From Meridianimarinicoccus sp. MJW13 (lineage in GTDB: Bacteria > Pseudomonadota > Alphaproteobacteria > Rhodobacterales > Rhodobacteraceae): a DNA stretch of 64,000 nucleotides. This document shows positions 1 to 9,817 of this stretch, piece by piece. A program made the translations under genes and the position numbers. How positions within the stretch are numbered: the stretch's first letter is position 1; every line of letters begins with the position of its first letter. The stretch spans positions 62,001 to 126,000 of the forward strand of contig NZ_JACNMU010000006.1 in the NCBI RefSeq assembly GCF_014901205.1, in the 5' to 3' direction. Below the pieces are notes generated by a model. The model saw only the letters and a list, made by a program, of their open reading frames with translations, made no database searches and had not been told where the DNA came from.

Positions 1-3000
1 AGCCCGAGCCGTTCGCTCTGCCCGAGCTGCCGGTGTCGGTCGATGTGAAACAACTGTCGGTCGGCGGTGTGCGCATCGGCGAGCCGGTGCTGGGCCAGCA
101 GGTCGATCTGTCGGTCACCGGCAATGCCCGGTTGCAGGAAGGCGAAGGCGCGCTTGAACTGGCGATCTTCCGGATCGACGGGCAAGAGGCCTCGATCCGC
201 GTCGCCGGCGGTTTCGAGAACGAATCCCGGCGTCTCTATGTCGATCTCGACGTGTCCGAGGCTGACGACGGTCTGATCACCACGCTGGCCGGTATTCCCG
301 GCACGCCGCCGTTGGAACTGACGCTGAAGGGCGATGCCCCGATCAGCGACTTTCAGGCGGTACTGGAATTGCGCACCGATGACATCGTGCGCCTGGCCGG
401 CGACATCGGTCTGCGCGAAGTTGCAGGCGACAGCCCCACGCCCGACCGGCTGATCACGGCGGATGTGGGCGGTGATGTCGCCGACTTGTTCCTGCCCGAA
501 TATCGCGACTTCTTTGGCGATGAGATCACGCTGAAACTCTCCGCCCGTCAGGGCGAAGCCGTCGGGCTGGATATCGAGGATCTGGACCTGAACACGCGCG
601 GCCTGCGCCTGACCGGCGAGGTTGACCTGTCGCCCGAATACCTGCCGGTGACCGCCGATCTGAAGGCCAATCTGGGCACCGAGATCGGCCTGCCGGTGGT
701 GCTGCCCCTGCCCGGCCCGCCGGTTCTGGTCGACAACGCCGATCTTGAGATCACCTATGACGAGGCCGCTGGCGATACCTTTTCGCTGGATCTGGTCGGC
801 ACTGGCTTCATGCAGGCGCAGGGCTATCTGCTGGATCGCGTGGCGCTGCAGGCCGCGGGCCAGTTGACGAAATCCGCGCCGACCACAGTGGACGAGGTGC
901 AGGCGCGGGTTGACGCGGAAGTGTCGGGGTTCTCGACCACCGATCATGCGCTGTGGCAGGCGACGGGCGATGACTTCACCCTCGGCGCGCTGATCGACTG
1001 GGATATCGACGGGCTTCTGACGCTGCGCGACTTCCTTGTCTCCGCCGGCGACATCACCGCGCAGGGTCAGGCCGATGTGGCCGGTCTGTCGGAAAGCCGC
1101 CCGCAAATTTCGGCACAGCTCGACGCCGCGGTCGGCGATCTGGACCGGTTCTCGGCCCTTGTGGGCGAGGATCTGTCCGGCGCCATCGACACCGGGCTGA
1201 CGGCCGAGTTCAACACCGTGACCGGCGAAGGCACTGTCACGCTGGACGGCCAGACCCGCGATATCGTTGTGGGCACCTATGACAGCAACGACCTGCTGGC
1301 CGGACTGGTGGATCTGAAGGTGGAGGCCGCGCGCGGTGCCGACGGCATCTCGCTGGACAACCTGTCGATCAGCGGCGAGCGTCTGGATCTGGCCGGCACC
1401 GCCCATATCGCACCGGATTTCTGGCCGCAGCATGTGAAATTGACCGGCCGGGTCGGCTCGGGCAACGGCGTTCCGGTGGACCTGCCGGTGCCGGGGCAGG
1501 AAATCTCGCTGGGCCGGGCCGATCTGGATGTCAGCTATGACGCGGACACCGGTGACCAGTATGCCGTGACCCTCGCGGTCGAGGACTTCGCCCAGGCCGG
1601 TGTCATGGAATTGCAGGATCTGTCCCTGACCGCCGATGGCGCCCTGTCGCGCGACGGCAGCACGGTGACCGGCGCGACCTCGGATCTGGTGGCGGCCCTG
1701 AAGGGGGTCAGCGCGCAGGATCCCGAAATCTCGAAAGTTCTGGCCGACGGCGCGGATCTGAAAGCCAAGGTCGACTGGGTCGCCGACGGCGGCCTGCTGA
1801 ACCTGTCGGGCTTCGCGTTGCGCTCGGGCGAGGTCAATGCCACGGCCGAGGTCAAGGTCACCGATCTGGCCGGCGAGGCGATGACGGTGGACAGCACCTT
1901 CGATCTGGTCTCGGGCCCGCTCAGCCGCTTCGCGGCCCTGTCGGGGCAGGACCTGACCGGCAGCGTCTCTGCACGCGGCACCGCGGCCTATGCGCTGGAC
2001 ACCGGGTTCTTCAACGTCGACGCCAATGCGCGCGCGCAGAACCTGGGCATCGGACAGCCGCAGGTCGACCAACTGGTTGCCGGTGAAACCACCCTGATTG
2101 CCCGCGCCCGCCGCGACGAGGACGGGCTGGTACTGGACACGGTCAAGCTGGACGCGGCGCAACTGAACCTGAATGCCGACGGCAACATGGTGAACGATAT
2201 CACCACCATCAACCTGACCGCCGGATTGAAGGACGTGGGTGTTCTGACGCCCAGCTTCAACGGTCCGCTCAACATCGTGGCCACCGCAACCGGGGCTGGC
2301 GGCGGCTGGGGCGTGGACGGCAAGATGGATGGTCCGGGCGGATCGACCGCGACGGTCACGGGCGATGTGATCCGCGCCGATGGCACCATGGATCTGGAAG
2401 CCGTGGGTGCGATCCCGCTGGGGCTGGCCAACGTGTTCCTGCTGCCGCGCACCATCGACGGGCTGGCCCGCTTTGACCTGAAGGTCCAAGGCCAACCCGG
2501 ACTGGATGCGGTCAACGGGACCGTCACGGTGGCCGGCGCACGTCTGACCGATCCGGCCACGCGCCTGACGCTGAACGACATTGCCGTCCAGCTTGGTCTG
2601 GCCAACAGCACCGCCAATCTGGATGTGGGCACCAACCTGTCGTCGGGGGGCCGCATCACGGTGACCGGGCCCATCGGGCTGGGCGATGGCCTGCCCGCCG
2701 AGATCACCGCGCGGCTCAGCCAGATCCATCTGGAAGATCCGACGCTGTATGATCTCAACCTGAACGGCGAGATCGACGTCAACGGTCCGCTGGCCGGGGG
2801 CGCGGCGATCAGCGGCGTGATCAATGTCGGGCGCAGTGTGCTGCGCATTCCCGGCGGTCTGAGCGGCGCCGGGTCGATCCCGGACATCCAGCACGTCGGC
2901 GAAGGCGCCAAGTCGCTGCAAACCCGCATCCGGGCCGGTCTGGTCGAGGAAGAGGACGACGGCAACGGCGGCGGTGGCGTCGCCTACCCGCTCGATATCC

Positions 3001-3674
3001 GCATCTCGGCGCCGAACCAGATCTTCGTGCGCGGGCGGGGCATCGATGCCGAAGTGGGCGGAGAGATTCAGATCGGCGGCACCACTGCGTCGGTCGAACC
3101 CAACGGCAGCCTGAAACTGATCCGCGGGCGCATGTCGCTTCTGGCCCAGCAACTGGATTTTGAAGCGGTCGATATCTCGCTGCAAGGCGATCTCGACCCA
3201 GACATCCGCATGATCGCAACTTCGGACAACGGCGACATCAACGCCAAGATCCAGATCGTGGGGCCGGCTTCGGATCCCGAACTGTCCTTCACCTCCGAGC
3301 CGGAACTGCCCGAGGACGAGGTGCTGGCGCAACTGTTCTTCGGCAAGCCGGTGCAGGACCTGACACCGCTGGAACTGGCCCAGCTGATCGGTGCCATCAA
3401 TACGCTGACAGGTGGCAGCGGCGGCGTCTTTGGCCGCATTCGCGATGGCATCGGGGTCGATGATCTGAACGTGTCGACGGACGAAGAAGGCAGGACCGAG
3501 GTGACGGCGGGCAAGTACCTTACCGACAAGATCTACACCGACGTCACCGTAGGCTCCGATGGCAATACCGAGCTGGAGTTGAACTATGAAATCAACGACA
3601 AGCTGACGGCCCGCGGCGGCTTTGACCGCAAGGGCAACACCGCCCTGGGATTCCGCTTCGAGCTTGACTACTAA
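1..3674 (+). CDS. tamB: Translocation and assembly module protein TamB (5' end outside window)
   Basis: Large repetitive beta-rich protein; the frame is already open at the first bases, so the N-terminal membrane anchor and true start lie upstream of the window. About 1220 residues are visible. The Asp/Gly-rich repeated units (GxxDLxxxx type) are typical of AsmA/TamB-like lipid-transport proteins that span the periplasm. The last ~330 residues match the conserved TamB (DUF490) domain: an FFGKP segment and a C-terminal tail with alternating hydrophobic residues ending in an aromatic residue (FRFELDY). In the family TamB works with the outer-membrane TamA, whose gene is expected just upstream. 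Family call is firm; exact role (lipid transport versus autotransporter assembly) is from family knowledge. Confidence 0.88.
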   Translation, partial: PEPFALPELPVSVDVKQLSVGGVRIGEPVLGQQVDLSVTGNARLQEGEGALELAIFRIDGQEASIRVAGGFENESRRLYVDLDVSEADDGLITTLAGIPGTPPLELTLKGDAPISDFQAVLELRTDDIVRLAGDIGLREVAGDSPTPDRLITADVGGDVADLFLPEYRDFFGDEITLKLSARQGEAVGLDIEDLDLNTRGLRLTGEVDLSPEYLPVTADLKANLGTEIGLPVVLPLPGPPVLVDNADLEITYDEAAGDTFSLDLVGTGFMQAQGYLLDRVALQAAGQLTKSAPTTVDEVQARVDAEVSGFSTTDHALWQATGDDFTLGALIDWDIDGLLTLRDFLVSAGDITAQGQADVAGLSESRPQISAQLDAAVGDLDRFSALVGEDLSGAIDTGLTAEFNTVTGEGTVTLDGQTRDIVVGTYDSNDLLAGLVDLKVEAARGADGISLDNLSISGERLDLAGTAHIAPDFWPQHVKLTGRVGSGNGVPVDLPVPGQEISLGRADLDVSYDADTGDQYAVTLAVEDFAQAGVMELQDLSLTADGALSRDGSTVTGATSDLVAALKGVSAQDPEISKVLADGADLKAKVDWVADGGLLNLSGFALRSGEVNATAEVKVTDLAGEAMTVDSTFDLVSGPLSRFAALSGQDLTGSVSARGTAAYALDTGFFNVDANARAQNLGIGQPQVDQLVAGETTLIARARRDEDGLVLDTVKLDAAQLNLNADGNMVNDITTINLTAGLKDVGVLTPSFNGPLNIVATATGAGGGWGVDGKMDGPGGSTATVTGDVIRADGTMDLEAVGAIPLGLANVFLLPRTIDGLARFDLKVQGQPGLDAVNGTVTVAGARLTDPATRLTLNDIAVQLGLANSTANLDVGTNLSSGGRITVTGPIGLGDGLPAEITARLSQIHLEDPTLYDLNLNGEIDVNGPLAGGAAISGVINVGRSVLRIPGGLSGAGSIPDIQHVGEGAKSLQTRIRAGLVEEEDDGNGGGGVAYPLDIRISAPNQIFVRGRGIDAEVGGEIQIGGTTASVEPNGSLKLIRGRMSLLAQQLDFEAVDISLQGDLDPDIRMIATSDNGDINAKIQIVGPASDPELSFTSEPELPEDEVLAQLFFGKPVQDLTPLELAQLIGAINTLTGGSGGVFGRIRDGIGVDDLNVSTDEEGRTEVTAGKYLTDKIYTDVTVGSDGNTELELNYEINDKLTARGGFDRKGNTALGFRFELDY

Positions 3675-3701
3675 GGTCACCCCCTTCGGGGGTATCCCAT
3701 C

Positions 3702-3740
3702 AAAAAGCCCTCCGGCGCGTTGTGCGCCGGAGGGCTTTTT
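3702..3740. terminator. Bidirectional intrinsic terminator between tamB and phoB
   Basis: Perfect 17-bp inverted repeat: left arm 3702-3718 begins AAAAAGCCCTCCGGCGC, loop GTTGT, right arm 3724-3740 ends in TTTTT. The A-run on one side and T-run on the other give a U-tract in both directions, fitting its place between the convergent tamB and phoB genes. Confidence 0.93.
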
Positions 3741-3761
3741 CCTGTCGCGGTGTGGGGCGTC

Positions 3762-4454
3762 TCAGCCCAAGGCGTAGCCCGCGCCGCGCACCGTGCGCAC
3801 CGGATCGCCGCCGCCGAACTGGCACAGCGCCTTACGCAGGCGGCCGATGTGTACATCCACCGTGCGGGTGTCGACATAGATATCCCGCCCCCAGACACGA
3901 TCCAGAAGCTGTTCGCGGCTCCAGACCCGGCCAGGTTTTTCCATGAAGGTGGATAGCAGGCGAAATTCGGTCGGTCCCAGCTTCAGCGGATGGCCATCGC
4001 GAAACACCTTGTGGCTTTCCGCGTCCAGCGTGATGTCCTCGAACTCCAGCACCTCGCCCACGGTCGCGGGCCGGGTGCGCCGCAGTTGCGAACGGACGCG
4101 CGCCATCAACTCGATCACCGAATAGGGTTTGACCACATAGTCATCGGCCCCGGTTTCCAGACCGCGCACGCGATCCACCTCTTCGGACCGCGCCGACAGC
4201 ATGATGATCGGCACGCCTCGGGTTTCGGGCCGGGTCTTGAGCTGGCGGCAGACCTCGATGCCCGAGACATTGGGCAGCATCCAGTCCAGCACGATCAGAT
4301 CCGGCGCCTGCTCTTTCACCAGCATCAGCGCCTCTTCCCCGTTCTCGGCCCGTGCCACGGCATAGCCTTCGGATTCGAGATTGTAGGCGAGGATTTCCCG
4401 CTGCGCCGGTTCGTCCTCGACGATCAGCACCATGGGTTTGACAGAGGCAACCAC
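3762..4454 (-). CDS. phoB: Phosphate regulon response regulator PhoB
   Basis: OmpR/PhoB-family two-domain response regulator, 230 aa. Receiver domain: acidic pair in IVEDEPAQ, phospho-acceptor Asp57 in LIVLDWMLP, conserved Lys in DDYVVKPYS. Winged-helix DNA-binding domain in the C-terminal 100 residues (LGPTEFRLLSTFMEKPGRVWSREQLLD, then TVDVHIGRLRKAL). The GTG start at 4454 directly abuts the phoU stop codon and has a GGAGGG box a few bases upstream within the end of phoU; a Met at residue 8 (4433) is possible but lacks such a box. Last gene of the phoR-pstSCAB-phoU-phoB cluster. It should activate pstS through the Pho box at 9762-9790. Confidence 0.96.
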   Translation of the reverse strand: MVASVKPMVLIVEDEPAQREILAYNLESEGYAVARAENGEEALMLVKEQAPDLIVLDWMLPNVSGIEVCRQLKTRPETRGVPIIMLSARSEEVDRVRGLETGADDYVVKPYSVIELMARVRSQLRRTRPATVGEVLEFEDITLDAESHKVFRDGHPLKLGPTEFRLLSTFMEKPGRVWSREQLLDRVWGRDIYVDTRTVDVHIGRLRKALCQFGGGDPVRTVRGAGYALG

Positions 4455-5171
4455 CTATCCCTCCGTCGGCGTAGTGATAAAGGCGGTGTGATCGGCCTTG
4501 GGGCGCACCTCTGTCGGCACTTCGCCGGACACAAGATAGATGACCTGATCGGCGATCGAGGTCACATGGTCACCCATGCGTTCGATGTTCTTGGCGATGA
4601 AATGCAGATGCATGCAGCCGGTGATGTGGCGCGGATCTTCCATCATGTAAGTCAGGAACTGGCGGAACATGGCATTGTACATCTGATCCACGTCGCCGTC
4701 GCGCACGCGCACGTCCTGCGCCAGATCCACATCACGATGGATATAGCTGTCCAGCGCATCCTTCAGCATCAGTTCCACCGCCTGTGCCATGCGCCGCAGG
4801 TCCGAGGTCGCGCCCTCGATCGGCGTCATCTGCGCCAGCACCGAGGTCCGCTTGGCGATGTTCTTGGCATAGTCGCCCATGCGTTCCAGATTGCCGCTGA
4901 TCTTCATCACGGTCAGCACCGTGCGCAGATCGCCCGCCGCCGGGGCGCGCAGGGCGATCAGCCGGGCCGCTTCGGTGTTGATGCGCTGTTCCAACTCGTC
5001 AATCTGCAGGTCCTGCCGGCGCACCGCGGCGGCCAGCTCCTCGTCGCGATTTTCCAGCGAGGTGGCGGCGTCCAGGATGGCGGTTTCCACCAGTCCGCCC
5101 ATTTTCATGATATGGGCCTGAACGGCTTCGAGTTCCCGGTCATAGACCGAGCTGATATGTTCTTCGATCAC
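4455..5171 (-). CDS. phoU: Phosphate signalling complex accessory protein PhoU
   Basis: All-alpha protein of 238 aa with two repeated PhoU domains, each with a metal-binding E/DxxxD-type motif (ERMGDYAKNIAKR near the middle, ERMGDHVTSIADQ near the end). It links the PstSCAB transporter with PhoR and represses the Pho regulon when phosphate is plentiful. I place the start at a GTG (5171) with AAGGA upstream, giving the usual PhoU N-terminus IEEHISSVYDRELE. The frame stays open further upstream but only as antisense of pstB reading, so that extension is not real. It lies 11 nt downstream of pstB and touches phoB. Confidence 0.95.
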   Translation of the reverse strand: MIEEHISSVYDRELEAVQAHIMKMGGLVETAILDAATSLENRDEELAAAVRRQDLQIDELEQRINTEAARLIALRAPAAGDLRTVLTVMKISGNLERMGDYAKNIAKRTSVLAQMTPIEGATSDLRRMAQAVELMLKDALDSYIHRDVDLAQDVRVRDGDVDQMYNAMFRQFLTYMMEDPRHITGCMHLHFIAKNIERMGDHVTSIADQVIYLVSGEVPTEVRPKADHTAFITTPTEG

Positions 5172-5182
5172 GACAGTTGTCC

Positions 5183-5995
5183 TTATCCGATACGGCCGGT
5201 GATGTAACTTTCGGTGCGCGGGTCTTTCGGGTTGGTGAAAATGTCCCCTGTCTTGCCGAATTCCACAAGTTCGCCCAAGTGGAAAAACGCGGTGCGCTGG
5301 CTGACACGCGCGGCCTGCTGCATCGAGTGGGTAACGATGATCACCGAGAAATTGGTGCGCAACTCTTCGATCAGTTCCTCCACCTGTGCGGTGGCAATCG
5401 GGTCCAGCGCCGAACAGGGTTCGTCCATCAACAGAACCTCGGGCTCGGTCGCCACGGCGCGCGCGATGCACAGGCGCTGCTGCTGGCCGCCCGACAGGCC
5501 GGTGCCCGGCGCATGCAGACGATCCTTGACCTCGTCCCAGATGGCGCCTCGTCGCAGGGATCTCTCGACCACCATGTCCAGATCGGCCTTGCTGTCCACC
5601 AGGCCGTGGATGCGCGGGCCATAGGCGATGTTGTCATAGATCGACTTGGGGAACGGGTTGGGTTTCTGAAACACCATGCCGACCTTGGCGCGCAGTTGCA
5701 CCGGGTCGACCTTGCGGTCGTAGATGTTCTCGCCATCCAGCGACAGCTTGCCCTCGACCCGGCAGATGTCGATGGTGTCGTTCATCCGGTTCAGGCAGCG
5801 CAGGAAGGTGGATTTGCCACAGCCCGACGGGCCGATGAAGGCAGTGACCGTGTTGGATTCGATTCGCACGTTCACATCCTTGATCGCGTGATTGTCGCCG
5901 TAATAGACCTGCACGTTCTCGCAGTCGAACTTGATCGCTTGCGTGTCCACGTCGCGCTCCACAATTCTCATGTCGTTCATTTGTCGGTACTCCAA
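5183..5995 (-). CDS. pstB: Phosphate ABC transporter ATP-binding protein PstB
   Basis: ABC ATPase of 270 aa. Walker [10 protein letters not shown] at residues 55-63, Q-loop region [15 protein letters not shown], signature LSGGQQQRL, Walker [14 protein letters not shown] and H-loop IIVTHSM are all present, and the set is diagnostic for PstB. It powers high-affinity phosphate import through PstC and PstA. The start could be Met1 or Met6 (MNDMR); Met1 is adopted because it abuts the pstA stop codon. Co-transcribed with pstA upstream and phoU downstream. Confidence 0.96.
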   Translation of the reverse strand: MEYRQMNDMRIVERDVDTQAIKFDCENVQVYYGDNHAIKDVNVRIESNTVTAFIGPSGCGKSTFLRCLNRMNDTIDICRVEGKLSLDGENIYDRKVDPVQLRAKVGMVFQKPNPFPKSIYDNIAYGPRIHGLVDSKADLDMVVERSLRRGAIWDEVKDRLHAPGTGLSGGQQQRLCIARAVATEPEVLLMDEPCSALDPIATAQVEELIEELRTNFSVIIVTHSMQQAARVSQRTAFFHLGELVEFGKTGDIFTNPKDPRTESYITGRIG

Positions 5996-7348
5996 TTACC
6001 AGCGGCGTTCAAACCGGCGGCGCAGGATGATGGCCAAAGTGTTCATGAGCACGAGGAACACCAGCAGCACGATGATGGCGCCAGACGCGCGTTCAAAGAA
6101 GGCGGGGTCGGACCTTTGGGTCCAGTTGTACACCTGGACCGGCAGGGCCGTGGCGGGATCGAACAGACCTTCGGGCGGGGCCGCGGGATATTCGCGCACG
6201 AAAGCCACCATGCCGATCAGCAGCAGCGGCGCGGTTTCGCCCAGGGCCTGCGCCAGCCCGATGATGGCGCCGGTCAGGATGCCCGGCATCGCCAGCGGCA
6301 GGATGTGGTGAAACACCGTCTGCATTTTCGAGGCACCCAGGCCAAGGGCGGCATCGGCAATCGACGGCGGCACCGATTTCAGCGCGGCGCGGGTCGAGAT
6401 GATGATCGTCGGCAGGGTCATCAGTGTCAGCACCAACCCGCCCACGATGGGCGCCGATTGCGGCAGATGCGCGAAGTTGATGAAGATCGCCAGCCCGAGG
6501 ATGCCGAAGACGATGGACGGCACGGCAGCCAGGTTCGAGATGTTGACCTCGATGATGTCGGTCAGCCAGTTCTGTGGCGCGAATTCTTCAAGATAGATCG
6601 ACGACGCCACGCCGATGGGCAAGGCCAGGCACAGCACCACCATCATCATGTAGAGCGAGCCGAGGATCGCAACGCCCAGCCCCGCCGCTTCGGGCCGCTG
6701 GTCCGAGGCATCCGGCGCGGTCAGGAAGGCCCAGTTGAAGCGGGTTTCCATCATGCCTTCGGCCACCATGGCGTCGGCCAGATCCAGCTGCTGAACCGAA
6801 ATGTTGTTGTCCATTTCGGCAGATTCGTGGGTGACGCGGCCCTTGAAATAGCCGTCGATGCGGCCATTGGCGAGAAACTCGAAGCTTTGGGTGGTGCCGA
6901 TCAGCTCGGGGTTGGCGCGCACGAAGCGCAGAAGCTGTCCCGGCGCCTCTTTCGAGATCATCGCGCCGACCATCTTGTCGGTCAGCCCTTCAATGTCGCT
7001 TCCCAGTTCGGTGGCGACGGTCTGGGTGGCCTGCTTGATCAGCGGTGCCACGGCAAAGGTGGTCAATTTGGCCATATCTGCCGGATCGCGGTTGCCGTTC
7101 TTGTCCAGCTTGTCGGCGCGCAATTCCACATCCATGACCACATAGGTCTGGCGGAAGGCCGGCATCCCCTGGCTGAGGATCGAACTTAGCAGCACGATCA
7201 GCGCCATCAGCCCCAGAAGCACGGCGCTGAGACCGTAGAAGCGAAAGCGTTTCTCGGCGGCATTGCGGCGGCGGGTGCGGGCGCTGACCTCATACAGCGA
7301 GGTCGTCTTGCGCGCCGGAGATGCGGGCGCTGCGGTCACATCGGTCAT
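5996..7348 (-). CDS. pstA: Phosphate ABC transporter permease PstA
   Basis: 450-aa permease, long for PstA because it has a ~200-residue N-terminal region (one membrane helix near residues 40-62, then a periplasmic segment) before the transport core, the arrangement of the alphaproteobacterial DUF3333-PstA type. The C-terminal half has the BPD permease loop (EAA-type: DAALGLGASKMQTVFHHILPLAMPGI) that contacts PstB and about five further helices. Its ATG at 7348 overlaps the pstC stop (ATGA), implying translational coupling. Confidence 0.95.
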   Translation of the reverse strand: MTDVTAAPASPARKTTSLYEVSARTRRRNAAEKRFRFYGLSAVLLGLMALIVLLSSILSQGMPAFRQTYVVMDVELRADKLDKNGNRDPADMAKLTTFAVAPLIKQATQTVATELGSDIEGLTDKMVGAMISKEAPGQLLRFVRANPELIGTTQSFEFLANGRIDGYFKGRVTHESAEMDNNISVQQLDLADAMVAEGMMETRFNWAFLTAPDASDQRPEAAGLGVAILGSLYMMMVVLCLALPIGVASSIYLEEFAPQNWLTDIIEVNISNLAAVPSIVFGILGLAIFINFAHLPQSAPIVGGLVLTLMTLPTIIISTRAALKSVPPSIADAALGLGASKMQTVFHHILPLAMPGILTGAIIGLAQALGETAPLLLIGMVAFVREYPAAPPEGLFDPATALPVQVYNWTQRSDPAFFERASGAIIVLLVFLVLMNTLAIILRRRFERRW

Positions 7349-8550
7349 TCGTACTGTTCCCGATAGGTGCGGACGATAATGAGCGCGAGCACGTTCAGCC
7401 CGAGCGTGATGACGAAAAGCGTGATCCCCAGGGCAAAGGCCACCAGCGTTTCGGGCGAAGCGAAATCGGTATCCCCGGTCAACTGGCTGACGATCTTTAC
7501 GGTGACCGTGGTCATGGCCTCGAACGGGTTCAGCGACAGCCGGGCGGCGGCCCCTGCCCCCATCACCACGATCATGGTCTCTCCGATGGCGCGCGAGGCT
7601 GCCAGCAGGATCGCCCCGACGATGCCCGGCAGGGCCGCCGGAATCACCACCTTCTTGATGGTTTCCGACTTGGTGGCGCCCAGCCCGAACGAGCCGTCGC
7701 GCATCGCCTGCGGCACCGCGTTGATGATGTCGTCGGACAGCGATGATACGAAGGGGATCAACATGATGCCCATGACAAGCCCGGCGGTGGCCACCGACGA
7801 GGCGCTTTCGCCCAGTCCCATCGGGATCGCGAAAACATCGCGCAGGATCGGGCCGACGGTGATCAGGGCAAACAGTCCGTAGACGATGGTCGGGATGCCG
7901 GCCAGAACCTCCAGCAGCGGCTTGGCCACGGCGCGCAGTTTCGGTCCGGCGTATTCCGCCAGGTAGATGGCCGCGAACAAGCCCACGGGTACTGCCACCA
8001 TCAGCGCGATGAACGAGACATAGAGCGTGCCCCAGAGCAGCGGCAGCATCCCCAGATCGCTGTCACCGCGAAAATTCGGGGCCCAGTTGGTACCGAAGAA
8101 GAACCGTGTCCAGGGGTACTGACCAAAGAAATTGCGGGCCTCGAACAGCATCGACAACACCAGGCCGATGGTGGTCAGGATGGCGATGGAAGAAGCCAGG
8201 ATCAGGATGACGCGGATCATCTTTTCGACCCCGTCGCGGGCGCGGTAGCCGCGCTCGATCCGGGCATGGGTCACATAGAAGGCAGCGCAGGCGCCGGCCA
8301 GGGTCAGCACCGACAGCGCGATGTTGTTGCCATCCGCGACGCCCATCAGCGCGCGGCCCAGGGCGGCGACGACCATGACGAACAGCCCGGCCAGAAAGGT
8401 CGCAAGCCCGACGTTCCAGCCATGATAGGGCAGCAGCGAATGCATCACCCGGTTGCTGCCACCCGAGACGGAAACCGCCTTTCGGTGACCCATGATGTAT
8501 CCCAGCACCGACAGGGTGACGAGGATCAGAAAAAGCCAGGTTCCGGGCAT
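7345..8550 (-). CDS. pstC: Phosphate ABC transporter permease PstC
   Basis: 401-aa membrane protein with about eight hydrophobic segments. The EAA loop reads FGLGATKSETIKKVVIPAALPGIVG, and conserved blocks YLAEYAGPKLR and GIPTIVYGLFAL identify PstC. It forms the inner-membrane channel with PstA. It is somewhat shorter in the N-terminal half than many alphaproteobacterial PstC proteins as I recall them. Start ATG 8550 is preceded by GGTGGA. It lies 83 nt downstream of pstS and overlaps pstA by 4 nt. Confidence 0.94.
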   Translation of the reverse strand: MPGTWLFLILVTLSVLGYIMGHRKAVSVSGGSNRVMHSLLPYHGWNVGLATFLAGLFVMVVAALGRALMGVADGNNIALSVLTLAGACAAFYVTHARIERGYRARDGVEKMIRVILILASSIAILTTIGLVLSMLFEARNFFGQYPWTRFFFGTNWAPNFRGDSDLGMLPLLWGTLYVSFIALMVAVPVGLFAAIYLAEYAGPKLRAVAKPLLEVLAGIPTIVYGLFALITVGPILRDVFAIPMGLGESASSVATAGLVMGIMLIPFVSSLSDDIINAVPQAMRDGSFGLGATKSETIKKVVIPAALPGIVGAILLAASRAIGETMIVVMGAGAAARLSLNPFEAMTTVTVKIVSQLTGDTDFASPETLVAFALGITLFVITLGLNVLALIIVRTYREQYE

Positions 8551-8633
8551 TCATTCCACCAAAACTGTCAGGATCAACAAGGGGAGCGGCGCTGGCGCGA
8601 ACCGATCCCCCCGGTGTTCGGGTTTGCGTCCGG

Positions 8634-9674
8634 TTACGAGCCGGTTGCGATGGTCTCTTCCGCAGCGATGGCGGTCTGGGTGTCGGCCAGGTCCGGATCG
8701 GACACCAGACCGTATTCCGCCAGCGGGCCATCGGGGCCGGCCACGTCGTCCATCAGGAAGAATTCGGCATATTCCTTCAGGCCGGGGATCGTGCCGATGT
8801 GCTGTTTCTTCACGTAGAAATACAGCGGGCGCGACACCGGGTAGTCGCCCGAGGCGATGGATTCGGTCGAGGGGACGACGCCGGACATGGTGGCAACCTG
8901 CAGCTTGGCGGTGTTGTTCTCGTAGAACGACAGGCCGAACACGCCGATGCCTTCGGGGTTCGAATCGATGCGCGCCAGCGTCTCGGTGTAGTCGCCGTCG
9001 ATATCGACCGACACGCCGTCGGTGCGGATCGCGATGCAGGATTTCTCGGCGGCTTTCTTGTCGCCGCCGGCGGCCGCCTTGAACGCCTCGAAGTCGCCGG
9101 TTTCCTCGCAGCCCGCCAGGATCACCTTGTCTTCAAAGACTTCGCGGGTCCCGTGCTTGGTGCCGGGAATGAAGGCCGCGATCTTCTGGGCCGGCAGATC
9201 CGGGTTCACCTCGTTCCACATGGTGTAGGGGTTGGCGACGACCGCGCCGTCAACCACGATCTCGGCAGACAGCGCCTTGTACCAGTCAACCGGGGTGAAC
9301 GCGAAGGCATTGCCGTCGATGGCCGAGGCAAAGACAATGCCGTCATAGCCGAAACGGATTTCCATGATCTCGGTCACACCGGCATCGGCGCAGGCCTTGA
9401 CTTCGTTTTCACGGATCTTGCGCGACGAATTGGCGATGTCGATTGTGTTGTCGCCGATGCCTTCGCAGAATTTCTTCAGACCGGCCGAGGAGCCGCCCGA
9501 TTCCACGACCGGGGTCGGGAAGTCGAAGTTTTCACCAAAGGCCTCCGCCACGATCGAGGCATAGGGCAGAACGGTGGACGACCCGGCAACCTGGATCTGG
9601 TCACGGGCGGCTGCGGCGGTGGCGGAAACGGCAGCGATCGCCAGCGCCGAGGCGGTCAGTTTCACGAAGGTCAT
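8634..9674 (-). CDS. pstS: Phosphate-binding periplasmic protein PstS
   Basis: 346-aa secreted binding protein. Signal peptide at residues 1-23 (MTFVKLTASALAIAAVSATAAA). Phosphate-contacting blocks are visible: AGSSTVLPY after the signal, ESGGSSAGLKKFC and GTKHGTREVFE. The ATG at 9674 has AGGAG six bases upstream and gives a clean signal peptide; the frame continues upstream to 9746 but this adds a non-signal extension and is rejected. First gene of the pst operon, directly downstream of the Pho box, so it should be the most strongly phosphate-repressed gene here. Confidence 0.95.
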   Translation of the reverse strand: MTFVKLTASALAIAAVSATAAAARDQIQVAGSSTVLPYASIVAEAFGENFDFPTPVVESGGSSAGLKKFCEGIGDNTIDIANSSRKIRENEVKACADAGVTEIMEIRFGYDGIVFASAIDGNAFAFTPVDWYKALSAEIVVDGAVVANPYTMWNEVNPDLPAQKIAAFIPGTKHGTREVFEDKVILAGCEETGDFEAFKAAAGGDKKAAEKSCIAIRTDGVSVDIDGDYTETLARIDSNPEGIGVFGLSFYENNTAKLQVATMSGVVPSTESIASGDYPVSRPLYFYVKKQHIGTIPGLKEYAEFFLMDDVAGPDGPLAEYGLVSDPDLADTQTAIAAEETIATGS

Positions 9675-9761
9675 GGATTGCTCCTGATTGAATATTCGCC
9701 AGGCGACCCTTCCACAAGGATCTCCCTGACGCGGGGCGTATGCCATCCGGGTCGAGCTTTT

Positions 9762-9790
9762 GTGACGGTTCGGTAACTGTTTTATGACAA
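9762..9790 (-). promoter_or_regulatory. Pho box (PhoB binding site) upstream of pstS
   Basis: On the minus strand three 7-mers TTGTCAT, CAGTTAC and CCGTCAC are separated by two 4-nt spacers (AAAA, CGAA), the 7-4-7-4-7 spacing of PhoB direct repeats (consensus CTGTCAT/CTGTCAC). It sits 88 nt upstream of the pstS start, inside the phoR-pstS gap, implying that pstS has its own phosphate-controlled promoter separate from any phoR transcript. Confidence 0.85.
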
Positions 9791-9817
9791 ACGCCGGGGC
9801 TTATCCGTGACCTTGGG

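Noticed and set aside
5177-7189. 670-codon plus-strand open frame
   Set aside because: Antisense of pstB and pstA; no recognisable protein and wrong strand for the operon.
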